NCBI RefSeq assembly: GCF_042660705.1
Contig: NZ_JBHSUQ010000001.1
Reading direction: 5' to 3' (one strand)
DNA from: Undibacterium_A arcticum
Lineage (GTDB): Bacteria; Pseudomonadota; Gammaproteobacteria; Burkholderiales; Burkholderiaceae_D
DNA: 64,000 bases
Part shown: in pieces, positions 55,992 through 64,000 of the stretch
Layout: each line of letters opens with the position of its first letter
Position numbering within the stretch: the stretch's first letter is position 1
Position numbers and translations under genes: made by a program
Notes under the pieces: model-generated
Seen by the model: the letters and a program-made list of their open reading frames with translations, nothing else
Database searches by the model: none
Told to the model about the DNA's origin: nothing

Positions 55992-58312
55992 TCAGGCGAC
56001 AACACGGAAACGCGATACCGAATTCTTCAGTTCTTCCGCCAGCAGCGACAGTTCGCGAATCGACGTTGCGGTCTGTTGCGTACCCTGCTGGGTCTGTTCG
56101 GTCACGCTCAGAATATGTTGAATATTGTTCGCCACGCCGTTGGCTGAAGTTGCCTGCTGCTCGGTCGCGAACGAAATGCCACGAATCAATTCCGCCAGGC
56201 GGTTCGAAACGCGGCTGATATCGGACAGTGCGGCGCCGGCAGCATCGGACAGTTTCGCTCCTTCAACCACACCCTGCGTCGATTTTTCCATAGCGGCAAC
56301 TGCATCGTGGGTATCAGTCTGAATGGTGCGCACCAGCGCACCGATCTGCTTGGTCGCTTCGCCGGAACGTTCCGCCAGTCGCTGCACCTCTTCCGCAACC
56401 ACCGAGAAGCCTCGCCCTGCTTCGCCGGCGGAAGCCGCCTGAATCGCAGCGTTCAGCGCCAGCACGTTGGTCTGTTCGGTAATATCGGAAATCAGCTCGG
56501 TGATCTCGCCGATCTCCTGTGACGATTCACCGAGGCGTTTGATGCGTTTCGAGGTTTCCTGGATCTGTTCGCGGATCTCGTTCATACCCTTGATCGCGTT
56601 CTCCACCGCCCGCGAACCTTGCTCCGCTGCCACCAGCGACTGGCGCGCCACCTCGGCCGATTCGTTGGCCGATTTCGATACGTCGGTAATTTCTTCCGCC
56701 ATCTTCAGCACCGCATGCGAGGCATCCTGAATCTCGCGCGACTGCTGATGCGACGCCGATAACAGGTCGGTCGAAATACTCTGGGCCTGATTCGATGCCG
56801 AGGTAACCTGTTGCGCAGTATGCGTTACGCGCCCGACCAGGCCGCGCAACTCTTCCACCGTATAGTTGACCGAGTCGGCGATCGCGCCGGTGATGTCTTC
56901 CGACACCGTTGCCTGCACCGTCAAGTCACCATCCGCCACTTCTTGCAATTCGTTCATCAGACGCAAAATAGCGGCCTGATTCTGTTCGTTGGTGCTGTTC
57001 GCGTGCTCTTCCTGCTTTTGTGCTTGCAGACGCTGTGTATCGGCTTCCTGACGGCGCACGTCGGCGTCCTTGGTACGGTTGCGGCCGTCCTGCAGCAGCA
57101 CCAGTGCGATACCGGCTGCTGCCAGCAGCGCCAGCGCCGCACTGACCAGCATCAGGTAAAACGGTGCGCCAAGGTTCTGTTCGGCACGGTAGGTCTTTTG
57201 CAGATTGGTCAGATGCTGTTTCAGTGTTTCGTTTTCGCCAAACAGCAGTTGTTCGGATTGTTTGGCCGCGATAAATTTCTGCAGATTGCCCAGAATCATC
57301 GATACCGATTGTTGGTATTCGGCAAACGATTTCTGCAATTCCAGCAACTTTCGCGGGTGTCCTTGTCCTTGGTTGCGGTCAGTCTCAGCACCTCGCTGCC
57401 GTTCAGGAAGCCTTCGACGATGTCGCGAAAGGTATTGGTGTCCTTACCCAGCAGGAACGCCGTTTCCGGGTTCACACCTTCGGAGGTCAGGAACTCGTTC
57501 GCGCTGCGGCCCAGACGCTGGGTCAACATCACCAGTTGACCGGCGGCCGAGATTTCACGCGGGCTGGCGGCACTCTGCACCTTCAGCGTCGAGATCTGTT
57601 CGGTCAGTTCGAGCAGATTCGGCGACAGCGTATTCAGTTGTTGCAGGGTGACGCCGAAGCCGGTCAATTCCTTTTTCAGGTTCAGGATGGTCTCCGCAGC
57701 CTTGTCGGAGTTGCCCCATACCTTCTGAGTGTCCTTCAGGATCGGCTCCATTGCCGCTGTAGGGCTCGAGACAGAACGCCCCTGATATTCGCCGCCCTTG
57801 ACCAGGATGTTCAGGTCCTGGTTGAATTCGTGGCGGCTGTCGTCGAGCTGCTTGAAGGCCTCCAGATTACCCTGAATCGCGTTCGGCGCCGCCTTACCGA
57901 TACGCTGCGAGTGCATCAGCGCCTCACCGGCGATCTGGGTCTGGGTCGCAGCCAGGTTGGTGGTGCTGGAATTGAGCCACGCGAAGAATGCGCCGATCAA
58001 CAATGCGCCGCCCAGTGCGATCAGCAGCACGCGGATCTGGCGTTGCAGCGGCAAGCCACCGATCAGCGGCAACCTGAGGTCGCCACTACTTTTCATCATG
58101 TCACCGATCAGGCTGTCCGCCGCCGGCGCATCGGCGACCGGGGCGATCGCCGATGCGTCCTGATGTGTGGATTGCAGCGACTCGGCCTGGTCTGGCTCCC
58201 CGATCGTCGCCAAGTGCTGATCCGGGATCATTGATTCGGTGATGAGTGCGTCGGCTTCATCGGCATCTCCAGCCTTGTTGCCTCTGGATAAGAACGGTAT
58301 GTTAAATGCCAT
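55992..58312 (-). CDS. pilJ: PilJ-type methyl-accepting chemotaxis protein, apparent frameshift
   Basis: Membrane receptor of the Chp system. The cytoplasmic N-terminal extension (about 95 residues, acidic) precedes a first membrane helix near residues 100-120 ('IRVLLIALGGALLIGAFFAW'). A periplasmic PilJ sensor region follows, then a second helix 'FYLMLVSAALALLAAAGIAL', a HAMP-like region, and the signalling domain with the hairpin tip 'ISDITEQTNVLALNAAIQAA'. The frame breaks at about 57349-57351, where a run of three A (coding strand) should be four (DTREKLLELQKSFAEYQQ). Corrected length is 773 residues. It lies between pilI and chpA. Confidence 0.9.
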
Positions 58313-58434
58313 TGCAAAATCTCCTAACTCTCAATAAGTTGCTGCCGGAACGTACATTGTTGTTTTGATCGGGGCTGCTCATTGTCGGGCTCAAAACGGG
58401 CTCAAAACGGGCTGATCGCGGGCTCATGCCGGAA

Positions 58435-59010
58435 TCACAACCCAACCTGCAGAAAGCGCGGGTCCTGCACGATCAGCGAAAGGTTGAGCTGCCGCCAGAC
58501 TTGGGAGTCGCGGTCACGATAGCTGTGGGGAGCCCATGGCGTATCGGCTGCCGCCTGATCCGGCTGCAGCTCCATGTCGGCGACATTGCGCAGGCCCATC
58601 ACGCGCGACACCAGCAGTCCGCAGTTGAAAGACAGTGCCGGCGCAAACGCGACGATGCGGCTGTCCTGCTCGATCTGGGTGGTGGAATGGCCCTGGAATC
58701 GAGCAAAATCGACCACGCTGATCAGGTTGCCGCGCAAGTTCGACAAACCCAGGTACCAGTCCTGCGTCAGCGGCACCGGCGTGATGGCGCCGATCGACAC
58801 GATCTCGCTGGCCTCTTTCAGATCCAGCAGCCAGCGCGTTTGACCGATCATCACCCCGAGTTGATTCACCCGGGTATCCGTACCGCTACGCGCTGTCTGC
58901 ACGCGTTCGATCAGCTGGATCTGGAATTCGCGCAGGCGCGTACGCCGTGCTGCCGAGTCAACTTTCCTGACCGTCTTGTACGGTACTGGATCCGGGGTGG
59001 CTTGGGTCAT
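58435..59010 (-). CDS. pilI: PilI, CheW-like coupling protein
   Basis: 191-residue CheW-domain protein coupling PilJ to ChpA. 'LGVMIGQTRWLLDLKEASEI' and 'PLTQDWYLGLSNLRGNLISV' are CheW strands with the Asn-Leu-Arg-Gly-Asn signature; 'LSFNCGLLVSRVMGLRNV' follows. The order pilG, pilH, pilI, pilJ, chpA equals that of Pseudomonas. It starts 9 nt after the pilH stop and lies 122 nt before pilJ. Confidence 0.93.
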   Translation of the reverse strand: MTQATPDPVPYKTVRKVDSAARRTRLREFQIQLIERVQTARSGTDTRVNQLGVMIGQTRWLLDLKEASEIVSIGAITPVPLTQDWYLGLSNLRGNLISVVDFARFQGHSTTQIEQDSRIVAFAPALSFNCGLLVSRVMGLRNVADMELQPDQAAADTPWAPHSYRDRDSQVWRQLNLSLIVQDPRFLQVGL

Positions 59011-59019
59011 GGCAGGGCT

Positions 59020-59383
59020 TTAGCCTAGCGCGGCGATTTTCGCCAGCAGCTCGTCCGCATTGATCGGCTTGACCAGATAGTCGCGTGCGCCTTGGCGCAA
59101 GCCCCAGATGCGATCGGTTTCCTGGTCCTTGCTGGTGCAGATGATCACCGGCACATGCTCGGTCTCCGGATCGCGCGCAATGGCCCGGGTGACCTGGAAG
59201 CCGTTTGCCCGGCATCACGACGTCCATCAGGATCAGGTGCGGCTTGTCGGTCTTGATCTTAAGCAACGCATCTTCGCCGTTTTCGGCGGTCGATACCGAG
59301 AATCCGTTCTTGACCAGGATATCCGTCAGGAAATAACGCTCCGTTGGGGAGTCGTCAACGATGAGAATTTTTTGTATGGCCAT
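59020..59383 (-). CDS. pilH: PilH response regulator, apparent frameshift
   Basis: Single-domain CheY-like receiver. 'KILIVDDSPTERYFLTDILV' gives the acidic pocket; the phosphoacceptor Asp is in 'HLILMDVVMPG'. The frame breaks at about 59200-59212: 'ccgggcaaacggcttcc' has one base too many or two too few. The conserved rest 'GFQVTRAIARDPETEHVPVI', 'ICTSKDQETDRIWGLRQGAR' and 'DYLVKPINADELLAKIAAL' ends at 59020. About 121 residues after correction. PilH is thought to act on pilus retraction opposite PilG. Confidence 0.87.
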
Positions 59384-59404
59384 TTTCTATTCCTACCTCA
59401 AAAA

Positions 59405-59806
59405 CTACTTCGAAATCGCGTTGGCGGTATGCTCACGCACCGTCTTCAGCAGACTATCTTTGGTGAATGGCTTGGTCAGGTATTCATCCGAGCCGACCAT
59501 TGCACCGCGCGCACGGTCGAACAGGCCATCCTTGGATGACAGCATAATCACCGGCGTCGTATGGAATTTGGTGCTCTTCTTGATCAGCGCGCAGGTCTGA
59601 TAGCCATCCAGCCGCGGCATCAGGATATCGCAAAAGATCAGCGCCGGATGGTGGTCATTGATCTTGGCCAGCGCATCGAAGCCGTCCTCGGCCAGGATGA
59701 CCTGATAACCGGCCTGACTCAGGAAGATCTCTGCCGACCGGCGAATCGTGCTGCTATCGTCAATCACCAGGACCTTCAGGCCATTCTTCTCCAGCGATGC
59801 AGTCAT
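59405..59806 (-). CDS. pilG: PilG response regulator
   Basis: 133-residue CheY-like receiver, first gene of the operon. 'KVLVIDDSSTIRRSAEIFLS' has the acidic pair. 'ALIFCDILMPRLDGYQTCAL' has the phosphoacceptor Asp. 'TPVIMLSSKDGLFDRARGAM' holds the switch Ser, and 'GSDEYLTKPFTKDSLLKTVR' the conserved Lys. The 184-nt AT-rich gap to rubredoxin probably holds the operon promoter, with candidates such as TTGTTG and TACTAC around 59880-59905 on the minus strand. Confidence 0.94.
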   Translation of the reverse strand: MTASLEKNGLKVLVIDDSSTIRRSAEIFLSQAGYQVILAEDGFDALAKINDHHPALIFCDILMPRLDGYQTCALIKKSTKFHTTPVIMLSSKDGLFDRARGAMVGSDEYLTKPFTKDSLLKTVREHTANAISK

Positions 59807-59990
59807 AGGGTCGTCTCGGTCACTTTGTTTGAATAATTGTGCTCAACTGTAACAAAATTTCCGATGCCGTAGTACAACATTACGACGCTTTACAACAACA
59901 ATTCGGGTTTGATTTGCAGCAATTTGCCTTAAAAACAAGCAAATTGCGAAAATTCTAGCCAAGTTACCAACGGTTGCATCTGCGTCAGAA

Positions 59991-60194
59991 TCAGATCGCC
60001 ACCATTTCGAAATCTTCCTTGCGGGCGCCGCATTCCGGGCAAGTCCAGTTCATCGGCACGTCGTCCCAGCGGGTACCGGCAACAATGCCCTCTTCCGGCA
60101 AGCCGGCTTCCTCGTCGTAAATCCAGCCACAAATCAGGCACATCCAGGTCTTGAACTCGCCCGTTGCCTGTATCGATGATTCAATATTGCTCAC
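59991..60194 (-). CDS. rubA: Rubredoxin
   Basis: 67-residue one-iron electron carrier. The two iron-binding knuckles are 'MCLICGWIYDEEAG' (CxxCG) and 'NWTCPECGARKEDFEM' (CPxCG). 'GTRWDDVPMNWTCP' links them as in typical rubredoxins. The first 17 residues form a short extension before the fold. It lies between thiD (divergent) and pilG; this arrangement is common in related bacteria. Redox partner unknown. Confidence 0.95.
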   Translation of the reverse strand: MSNIESSIQATGEFKTWMCLICGWIYDEEAGLPEEGIVAGTRWDDVPMNWTCPECGARKEDFEMVAI

Positions 60195-60262
60195 GTCTGA
60201 CTACCCTTCGATCTAGTAAAATGCAAAATTAGCAAAGTTGGATGGTGCAAGCTGATCGCAGC

Positions 60263-60439
60263 TAGAAGCCTGTCGGACTTACGGAGAATCGGCGGTTAAA
60301 GTCACTGAGCGGTACAGTGTCACCGGCTTTTTGCTCATTAGCCCGCTATTTAGCTCGCTATTGACGCTGCAAATCCGGCAAAATCTGTCCGCGTTCAGCA
60401 CATTTTTCGTTTCGATTCCGCAAGTTCGACAGACTCCTA
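60263..60439. repeat. Miniature inverted-repeat element, family B copy 2
   Basis: About 177 bp with ends 'tagaagcctgtcggacttac' and 'gttcgacagactccta'. It shares interior blocks with 10146-10334 ('gctcgctattgacgctgca', 'cagtgtcaccg'). It lies in the divergent rubredoxin-thiD space, 58 nt before the thiD start, so it may have displaced or added promoter signals. Confidence 0.7.
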
Positions 60440-60497
60440 TTGCGCGAGGCTGTCGCCGAATCCGTTCCACAAGGTTGAACATATTAATCTACTCGCC

Positions 60498-61352
60498 GTG
60501 CAAAACCAAACTTCTCCCCTTATATTGAGCTTCGGCGTGTCCGATCCGGTCGGCGCCATCGGCATCCAGGCCGACCTTGCCTCGTTTGCCGCGATGGGTT
60601 GCCACGGCTTGTCGGTGATCACCTCGGTCCAGATCGGCGACACCGCGCGCACCGAGGACCTGCAATTCATCGATCCCGACTGGGTCGCGGATCAGGCCCG
60701 TGTGGTGCTGGAAGACATGCCGGTCGCGGCGTTCAAGGTCGGCACGCTGGGCAGCGTTGAAAATGTGTCGGTGATCGCCGAAATCGTGTCGGACTATCCC
60801 GACATTCCGTTGATCCTCGACCCGTTCATCACCCAAATGCCGGACCAGGGGTTCGATAGCGAAGACATCCTGATGGCGATGCGCGAATTGCTGATTCCGC
60901 AGACCACGCTGCTATTGGTGTCGGCGGTGGAGCTGACCCGGATCGCCGAAACCTGGCGCGAACCGTCGTTCGACGACGTCATGGTGGCCGATACCATGCA
61001 CCTGATCGATGCCGGCTGCGAGTATGTGCTGGTGACCGGCACGCCGGGCGAGGTGCATCAGGTCGTCAATACCCTGTTCAACGTGTCCGGCGTGGTGCGC
61101 AGCGACACCTGGCTGCGTCTGCCCGGCTCGTTTGTTGGCGCCGGCAGTACGCTGTCGGCCGCCATCACCGCATTGCTGGCCAACGGCCTGGATATGCCCG
61201 AAGCCGTGCTGGAGGCGCAGGAATTCACGCTGGCCGCACTGGCCCATGCGCAACGCCTCGGCATGGGCAAGCTGGTGCCGGACCGTTACTTCTGGGCGCG
61301 CGAGCCGGCCAGCGGCGATGTCGACCAGCAAGCCGACGACGAGGCCGACTGA
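60498..61352 (+). CDS. thiD: ThiD-like hydroxymethylpyrimidine kinase family protein
   Basis: 284-residue ribokinase-fold kinase resembling the HMP/HMP-P kinase of thiamine synthesis. 'LILSFGVSDPVGAIGIQADL' aligns with the ThiD substrate region (usually SDPSGGAGIQADL), and 'GCHGLSVITSVQ' follows it. The C-terminal anion-hole motif is 'FVGAGSTLSAAITAL', with Ser where ThiD usually has the Cys of 'GCTLSAA'. Starts at GTG 60498. The substitutions leave open whether it phosphorylates HMP-P or another substrate. hemL follows after 133 nt. Confidence 0.8.
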   Translation: MQNQTSPLILSFGVSDPVGAIGIQADLASFAAMGCHGLSVITSVQIGDTARTEDLQFIDPDWVADQARVVLEDMPVAAFKVGTLGSVENVSVIAEIVSDYPDIPLILDPFITQMPDQGFDSEDILMAMRELLIPQTTLLLVSAVELTRIAETWREPSFDDVMVADTMHLIDAGCEYVLVTGTPGEVHQVVNTLFNVSGVVRSDTWLRLPGSFVGAGSTLSAAITALLANGLDMPEAVLEAQEFTLAALAHAQRLGMGKLVPDRYFWAREPASGDVDQQADDEAD

Positions 61353-61485
61353 AACGGGCTGCGCAACCGGGATCAGGGGCTTCCGATCATCACCACACGA
61401 TGTCCACCCGTCGCCATTGCCGTTCTACCGTATCGCTCGGCTAGCTTCCCTTTACATTTTTTGATCATTACCGACGCTAATCAAC

Positions 61486-62778
61486 ATGACCAGCACCCAT
61501 TCCAACAACGACACCCTGTTCACCCGCGCCCAACTGACCACCCCCGGCGGCGTCAATTCGCCGGTGCGCGCCTTCCGTTCGGTCGGTGGCACGCCGCGTT
61601 TCATCACGCACGCCGCCGGTCCCTATTTCTGGGACGCCGATGACAAGCGCTACATCGACTACATCGGCTCCTGGGGCCCGGCCATCGTCGGCCACGCCCA
61701 TCCGGAGGTGGTGAAAGCGGTGCAGGACGCAGCCGCCCGCGGGCTGTCGTTCGGTGCGCCGACTGAGGGCGAGATCGAGATGGCCGAGGAAATCTGTCGG
61801 CTGGTGCCATCGATCGAGCAGGTGCGCCTGGTGTCGAGTGGCACCGAGGCGACCATGAGCGCGTTGCGGCTGGCGCGCGGCGCCACCGGGCGCGACAAGA
61901 TCGTCAAATTCGAAGGCTGCTACCACGGCCACGCCGACTCGCTGCTGGTGAAGGCCGGCAGCGGCTTGCTGACGTTCGGCAATCCGACCTCGGCCGGGGT
62001 GCCGGAAGACTTCGTCAAGCACACGATGGTGCTCGACTACAACAATACTGCGCAGCTGGAACAGGCGTTCAAGGATATGGGCGACCAAATCGCCTGCGTG
62101 ATCGTGGAGCCGGTGGCCGGCAACATGAATCTGGTGAAATCGACCCCGGAATTCCTGCACACCATGCGGCGGCTGTGTACCCAATACGGCACCATCCTGA
62201 TTTTCGATGAGGTGATGTCGGGTTTCCGCGTCGCGCTGGGCGGCGCGCAGTCGGTGTATGGCATCACGCCCGACCTGACCGCGCTCGGCAAGGTGATCGG
62301 CGGCGGCTTGCCGCTCGCGGCTTTCGGCGGCCGCGCCGAGCTGATGCAGAAAATGGCGCCGCTGGGCGCCGTGTATCAGGCCGGCACGCTGTCCGGCAAT
62401 CCGGTCGCGGTAGCAGCCGGCATGAGCACATTGAAACTGATCCAGGCGCCCGGCTTCTACGACGCGCTCGCGGCCCAAACCCGCAAACTGGTCAATGGCC
62501 TGAGCGCCGCCGCCGGCGAGGCCGGCATACCGTTCTGCGCGGACGCGATCGGCGGCATGTTCGGCCTGTATTTCAGCCCCGACATTCCGACTGGCTACAC
62601 ACAAATGATGGCCTGCAACCGGACCCGCTTCAATGCCTTCTTCCATGCGATGCTGGAACAAGGCGTGTATTTCGCGCCAGCCGCATTCGAAGCCGGTTTC
62701 GTGTCGGCGCAACACGACGATACGGTGATCGATGCGACGATCGCCGCGGCCCGCACCGTGTTCGCCAGCTTGCACTGA
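61486..62778 (+). CDS. hemL: Glutamate-1-semialdehyde 2,1-aminomutase
   Basis: PLP enzyme making 5-aminolevulinate in the C5 pathway of heme synthesis. 'LTTPGGVNSPVRAFRSVGGT' is the N-terminal signature; 'RLVSSGTEATMSALRLARGA' and 'KFEGCYHGHADSLLVKAGSG' bind cofactor and substrate; the PLP lysine is Lys269 in 'TALGKVIGGGLPLAAFGG'. 'LIFDEVMSGFRVALGGAQ' is canonical. 430 residues, as expected. After the stop, 'gggcacc' and 'ggtgccc' (about 62788-62811) can pair but lack a T-run. Confidence 0.97.
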   Translation: MTSTHSNNDTLFTRAQLTTPGGVNSPVRAFRSVGGTPRFITHAAGPYFWDADDKRYIDYIGSWGPAIVGHAHPEVVKAVQDAAARGLSFGAPTEGEIEMAEEICRLVPSIEQVRLVSSGTEATMSALRLARGATGRDKIVKFEGCYHGHADSLLVKAGSGLLTFGNPTSAGVPEDFVKHTMVLDYNNTAQLEQAFKDMGDQIACVIVEPVAGNMNLVKSTPEFLHTMRRLCTQYGTILIFDEVMSGFRVALGGAQSVYGITPDLTALGKVIGGGLPLAAFGGRAELMQKMAPLGAVYQAGTLSGNPVAVAAGMSTLKLIQAPGFYDALAAQTRKLVNGLSAAAGEAGIPFCADAIGGMFGLYFSPDIPTGYTQMMACNRTRFNAFFHAMLEQGVYFAPAAFEAGFVSAQHDDTVIDATIAAARTVFASLH

Positions 62779-62881
62779 GAACAACTGGGCACCAATACGT
62801 CGCGGTGCCCGGCTAACATCAGGCTAACAACTGGTAACGGTTTTGCGCGCGCAACTGTTCGCACCGCTGCTAGACTCTGCA

Positions 62882-62912
62882 CGTTGCCGCAGCGCTGTCC
62901 GGCGCGGCAACG
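62882..62912 (+). promoter_or_regulatory. Strong hairpin in the presumed leader of the NRAMP gene
   Basis: Perfect nine-base arms cgttgccgc (62882-62890) and gcggcaacg (62904-62912) around a 13-nt loop, 57 nt before the ATG. It could be a regulatory hairpin or an attenuator; no known metal riboswitch consensus is seen. Confidence 0.35.
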
Positions 62913-62968
62913 ACCTTCCCGTTTGATCCGATCGCGGCCACCGGCCGCCGATCCTTTGCGGAGACCGC

Positions 62969-64000
62969 ATGTTCGGCAAGCTCCTTTCCCGCTTTACCCA
63001 GCACGATACCGTCAAAGCGCTCGGCCCGGGCCTGATCACCGGCGCCGCCGACGACGATCCGTCCGGCATCGCGACCTATTCGCAGGCCGGCGCGCAATTC
63101 GGCTTCAACATGTTGTGGACCATCGTGCTGACTTATCCATTTATGGTCGGCATCCAGTTGGTGTCGGCGCGACTCGGTCGCGTTACCGGGCGCGGCCTGG
63201 CGGCCAATATCCGACGCGCCTATCCGCCGTCGCTGCTGTACCTGATCGTGCTGTTGCTGCTGGTCGCCAATATCATCAATATCGCGGCAGATATCGCCGC
63301 GATGGGCGAGGCGATGCGACTGGTGACGCAACACGGGCCGGCCCATTACTATTCGCTCGGGTTCGGCTTTCTGTGCCTGTCGCTGCAGATTTCTGCCCTA
63401 CCGCACCTATGTCCATTATCTGAAGTGGCTGACGCTGGCACTGCTGGCCTACGTCGCGACGGTGCTGGTGATCCACGTGCCGTGGTCGGAAGTCGCGTTG
63501 CGCACGGTGTGGCCTCAGTTTGCATGGAATAACGCTTCGGTCACCGTGATCGTCGCGATCTTCGGCACCACCATCAGCCCTTACCTGTTCTTCTGGCAAG
63601 CCTCGCAGGAAGTCGAGGAGATCCGCGCCGACACCGGTGCACAGGCGCTACGCAAGGCGCCGGAAGACGCCAAGATACACCTGAAGCGGATCAAGACCGA
63701 CACCGTGATCGGCATGGGATTTTCGAATCTGGTCGCGTTCTTCATCATCCTGGCGACCGCTACCACGCTGGCCGCGCACGGCGTCACCAATATCCAGACC
63801 TCGGCGCAGGCAGCCGAAGCATTGCGGCCGCTGGCCGGCGAATTCGCCTTTCTGCTGTTTGCGCTGGGCATCGTCGGCACCGGTCTGCTGGCGGTGCCGG
63901 TACTGGCCGGCGCGTCGGCCTATGCCGTGACCGAGAGCTTTCGCTGGGATAACGGACTCGATCTGAAGATGCTGCAGGCGCGCGAGTTTTACGCCATCAT
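62969..64000 (+). CDS. NRAMP-family divalent metal transporter, 3' partial, apparent frameshift
   Basis: Proton-coupled Mn2+/Fe2+ importer family, inner membrane. TM1 'LGPGLITGAADDDPSGIATY' has the Asp-Pro-Ser/Gly metal-binding unwinding motif. 'MLWTIVLTYPFMVGIQLVSA' and 'ANIINIAADIAAMGEAMRLV' are next. The frame breaks at about 63389-63392 (one T too many or two too few), then 'LPYRTYVHYLKWLTLALLAY', 'IFGTTISPYLFFWQASQEVE' and 'GMGFSNLVAFFIILATATTL' continue. The usual TM6 methionine of MntH ('MPHxxYLH') is replaced by 'ISPYLFFWQASQE', as in the NRAMP-related subgroup without known Mn preference. The gene runs off the window. Confidence 0.85.

Noticed and set aside
60240..60497. Possible TPP riboswitch before thiD
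   Set aside because: No conserved thi-box core (CUGAGA and partner) is seen; the region is mostly the miniature element.

Overview
The window looks like chromosomal DNA of a betaproteobacterium in the Burkholderiales, most likely Oxalobacteraceae. This is inferred from gene content and order (pyrR-pyrB-pyrC', hemL/thiD/rubredoxin/pilGHIJ-chpA, waaA-kdoO-waaC), not from a database match. Most of it is about surface glycans. Almost every intergenic gap carries small palindromic or inverted-repeat elements.

Layout. (1) 1-6336, plus strand: an O-antigen ligase-like gene, msbA, and a GT9-GT8-GT9 glycosyltransferase group for the LPS core. (2) 6649-11126: a TetR regulator, pcm, a rhodanese, a TolC-type channel, and a vapBC toxin-antitoxin pair flanked by repeats. 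(3) 11236-17272, minus strand: waaA (Kdo transferase), kdoO (Kdo hydroxylase), waaC, a phosphomannomutase/phosphoglucomutase, and an H-NS-type gene hidden by a frameshift. (4) 17343-41133, minus strand: an ABC-transporter-dependent O-antigen locus. It runs rfbB-A-C-D (dTDP-rhamnose), wzm, wzt, two giant methyltransferase/coiled-coil/glycosyltransferase proteins, a sugar epimerase, further glycosyltransferases, and a WecA-type initiating transferase. (5) 41373-49154: apaH, plsC, pyrC', pyrB, pyrR, ruvX, yqgE and an orphan ATPase. (6) 49345-59806, minus strand: the Chp twitching/chemosensory operon pilG-pilH-pilI-pilJ-chpA. (7) 59991-64000: rubredoxin, thiD, hemL and a partial NRAMP metal transporter.

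The most striking region is 26816-36850. Two giant proteins, of 1178 and 1601 residues, start with the same 242-residue methyltransferase domain, inside a direct repeat of about 790 bp that looks identical by eye. In both, a coiled coil built of 14-residue (42-nt) tandem repeats follows, and then different glycosyltransferase domains. The genes sit directly after wzt, whose product has a C-terminal domain of the kind that recognises a chain-end modification. This recalls the WbdD terminator, a methyltransferase whose coiled coil acts as a molecular ruler for chain length, but here the ruler appears fused to the polymerising enzymes and encoded by repeats that could expand or contract.

Quality caution. 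I count 19 single-base (or +/-2) frame breaks in 17 otherwise conserved genes, mostly in homopolymer runs. They include housekeeping genes (plsC, rfbA, yqgE). They look like sequencing errors, so broken genes are annotated as whole genes with an apparent frameshift. I saw no rRNA, tRNA or CRISPR array.
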